This document shows positions 46,413-46,988 of a stretch of DNA of 46,988 nucleotides, one piece after another (the stretch's first letter is position 1; every line of letters starts with the position of its first letter). The DNA is from Psychrobacter sp. 72-O-c (GTDB lineage Bacteria; Pseudomonadota; Gammaproteobacteria; Pseudomonadales; Moraxellaceae). The notes beneath the pieces are model-generated. The model worked only from the letters and a program-made list of their open reading frames with translations, was not told the origin of the DNA and ran no database searches. Location of the stretch: assembly GCF_904846605.1 (NCBI RefSeq), contig NZ_CAJHBI010000027.1, positions 1-46,988 on the forward strand, written 5' to 3'. Both the position numbers and the translations under genes were made by a program.

Positions 46413-46446
46413 AAAGCCTTCATCATTATCCGATGAAGGCTTTTTT
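46413..46446 (+). terminator. Terminator of the second tRNA-Asn unit
   Basis: AAAGCCTTCATC and GATGAAGGCTTT enclose ATTATCC and run into a T stretch, directly after the tRNA. Confidence 0.85.
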
Positions 46447-46678
46447 ATGGATGCTGTATTAGCGCTTCTGTAGTTTTCTTTTGAGCGGTTTTGTTGTATG
46501 GTAAGTATTATTGATAACTTTTGGTTAATAGCCTCTATCGTAAAAATTTTCAGATGGTAGTGGCGCTGTTAGCGAATAGCTTAAAGGCTGTTTATTAAAA
46601 AGTTGTCTAATGTTTAAGCGTTATCTCTAGTTCTGGTTCAAGTTCTTTATTCCTACTCACTCACAGTAATGGTTTATT

Positions 46679-46988
46679 ATGATACCTGTACGCATAAAAA
46701 ATAAATTTTCTGATCATCCGCAAAAAATCATGCGACCGATTAGTATTCGCCTCTCTGAGGAGATGATTGAGCTGTTAGAGGCCACATCATCAGAGCTTGG
46801 CTTTAAACGTATTCAATGGCTGATTCGTTTATACATTCGCCAAGGTCTTGACCGTGATCATCAAGACTATACGTTAGCGCACGATGAGGTGTTCATTGAG
46901 ACGCTACGTAAGCGCGGTGTCAGTCAGCATATTATAGATGAGGCTATTGTGGTCACGCATAATAATAGTATTACCCATCCATTATCTG
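46679..46988 (+). CDS. Hypothetical protein with ribbon-helix-helix-like start (cut by window edge)
   Basis: The frame is open from ATG 46679 to the window end (103 codons). Residues 18-45, MRPISIRLSEEMIELLEA and following, have the strand-helix-helix pattern of MetJ/Arc/CopG-type DNA-binding proteins (RPISIRLSEEM then SELGFKRIQWLIRLYIRQGL). No strong ribosome-binding site is seen at either the ATG at 46679 or the one at 46730. The gene follows two tRNA-Asn units by about 270 bases in which nothing else was recognised. Function unknown. Confidence 0.6.
   Translation, partial: MIPVRIKNKFSDHPQKIMRPISIRLSEEMIELLEATSSELGFKRIQWLIRLYIRQGLDRDHQDYTLAHDEVFIETLRKRGVSQHIIDEAIVVTHNNSITHPLS

Noticed and set aside
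1..46988. CRISPR arrays, prophage genes, restriction-modification systems
   Set aside because: No regularly spaced repeats, phage structural genes or methylase-nuclease pairs were seen on either strand.

Overview
The window looks like a chromosomal stretch from a gammaproteobacterium of the Moraxellaceae, most likely Psychrobacter. This rests on moderate-to-low G+C, the overall gene set (AcnB, LipA, DapD, QueE, RecJ, UvrB, a Dps-type ferritin, TRIC pairs, a TRAP-TAXI transporter) and Asn/Asp/Thr-rich loop inserts in several proteins. It is an inference from reading and was not checked against a database.

Left edge (1-2017): the last 36 codons and right end of an IS630-type element, abutting a hipBA toxin-antitoxin pair with a palindromic operator, then a decayed 3' remnant of a crotonase gene and a bidirectional terminator. 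Positions 2018-6319 hold acnB (minus) and lipA (plus). Positions 6515-11346 hold a GFA-fold protein and, convergent with it, a TAXI-type TRAP operon (binding lipoprotein, DUF1850 protein, fused permease) with overlapping genes.

Positions 11347-19509 are the most distinctive part. A nucleoside phosphorylase of the MtnP family converges on a minus-strand cluster: a SelD-N-terminus-like FAD oxidoreductase, a TVP38 membrane domain fused to a mercuric-reductase-like flavoprotein, a DUF547 protein, two glycosyltransferases of the 'rSAM/selenodomain-associated' type, and an ArsM-like arsenite methyltransferase. Elsewhere such genes accompany the radical-SAM protein ArsS and are linked to arsenosugar synthesis. 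No ArsS is present here.

Positions 19808-30544 carry a monoglyceride-lipase-like hydrolase, dapD, queE, an EamA/EmrE-like transporter, two tandem TRIC-family channels, a DUF2058 protein, recJ and three poorly known small genes. Positions 30782-37871 carry a HisC-like aminotransferase, uvrB, a second GFA protein, a Dps-like protein, a ZnT9-like cation transporter and an acyl-CoA thioesterase. Positions 38270-43915 form a lipid-modification operon: an SDR, a flavin amine oxidase, a DUF1365-cyclopropane synthase fusion and a DUF2177 protein. The right edge has an aspartate aminotransferase, two identical tRNA-Asn genes with their own promoters and terminators, and the start of a possible ribbon-helix-helix protein.

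Two non-coding elements of about 145 bp (24246-24387 and 38104-38248) are homologous, have inverted-repeat ends and are flanked by TA. Their ends match the end of the IS630-type element at the left edge, so they look like MITEs mobilised by that family.
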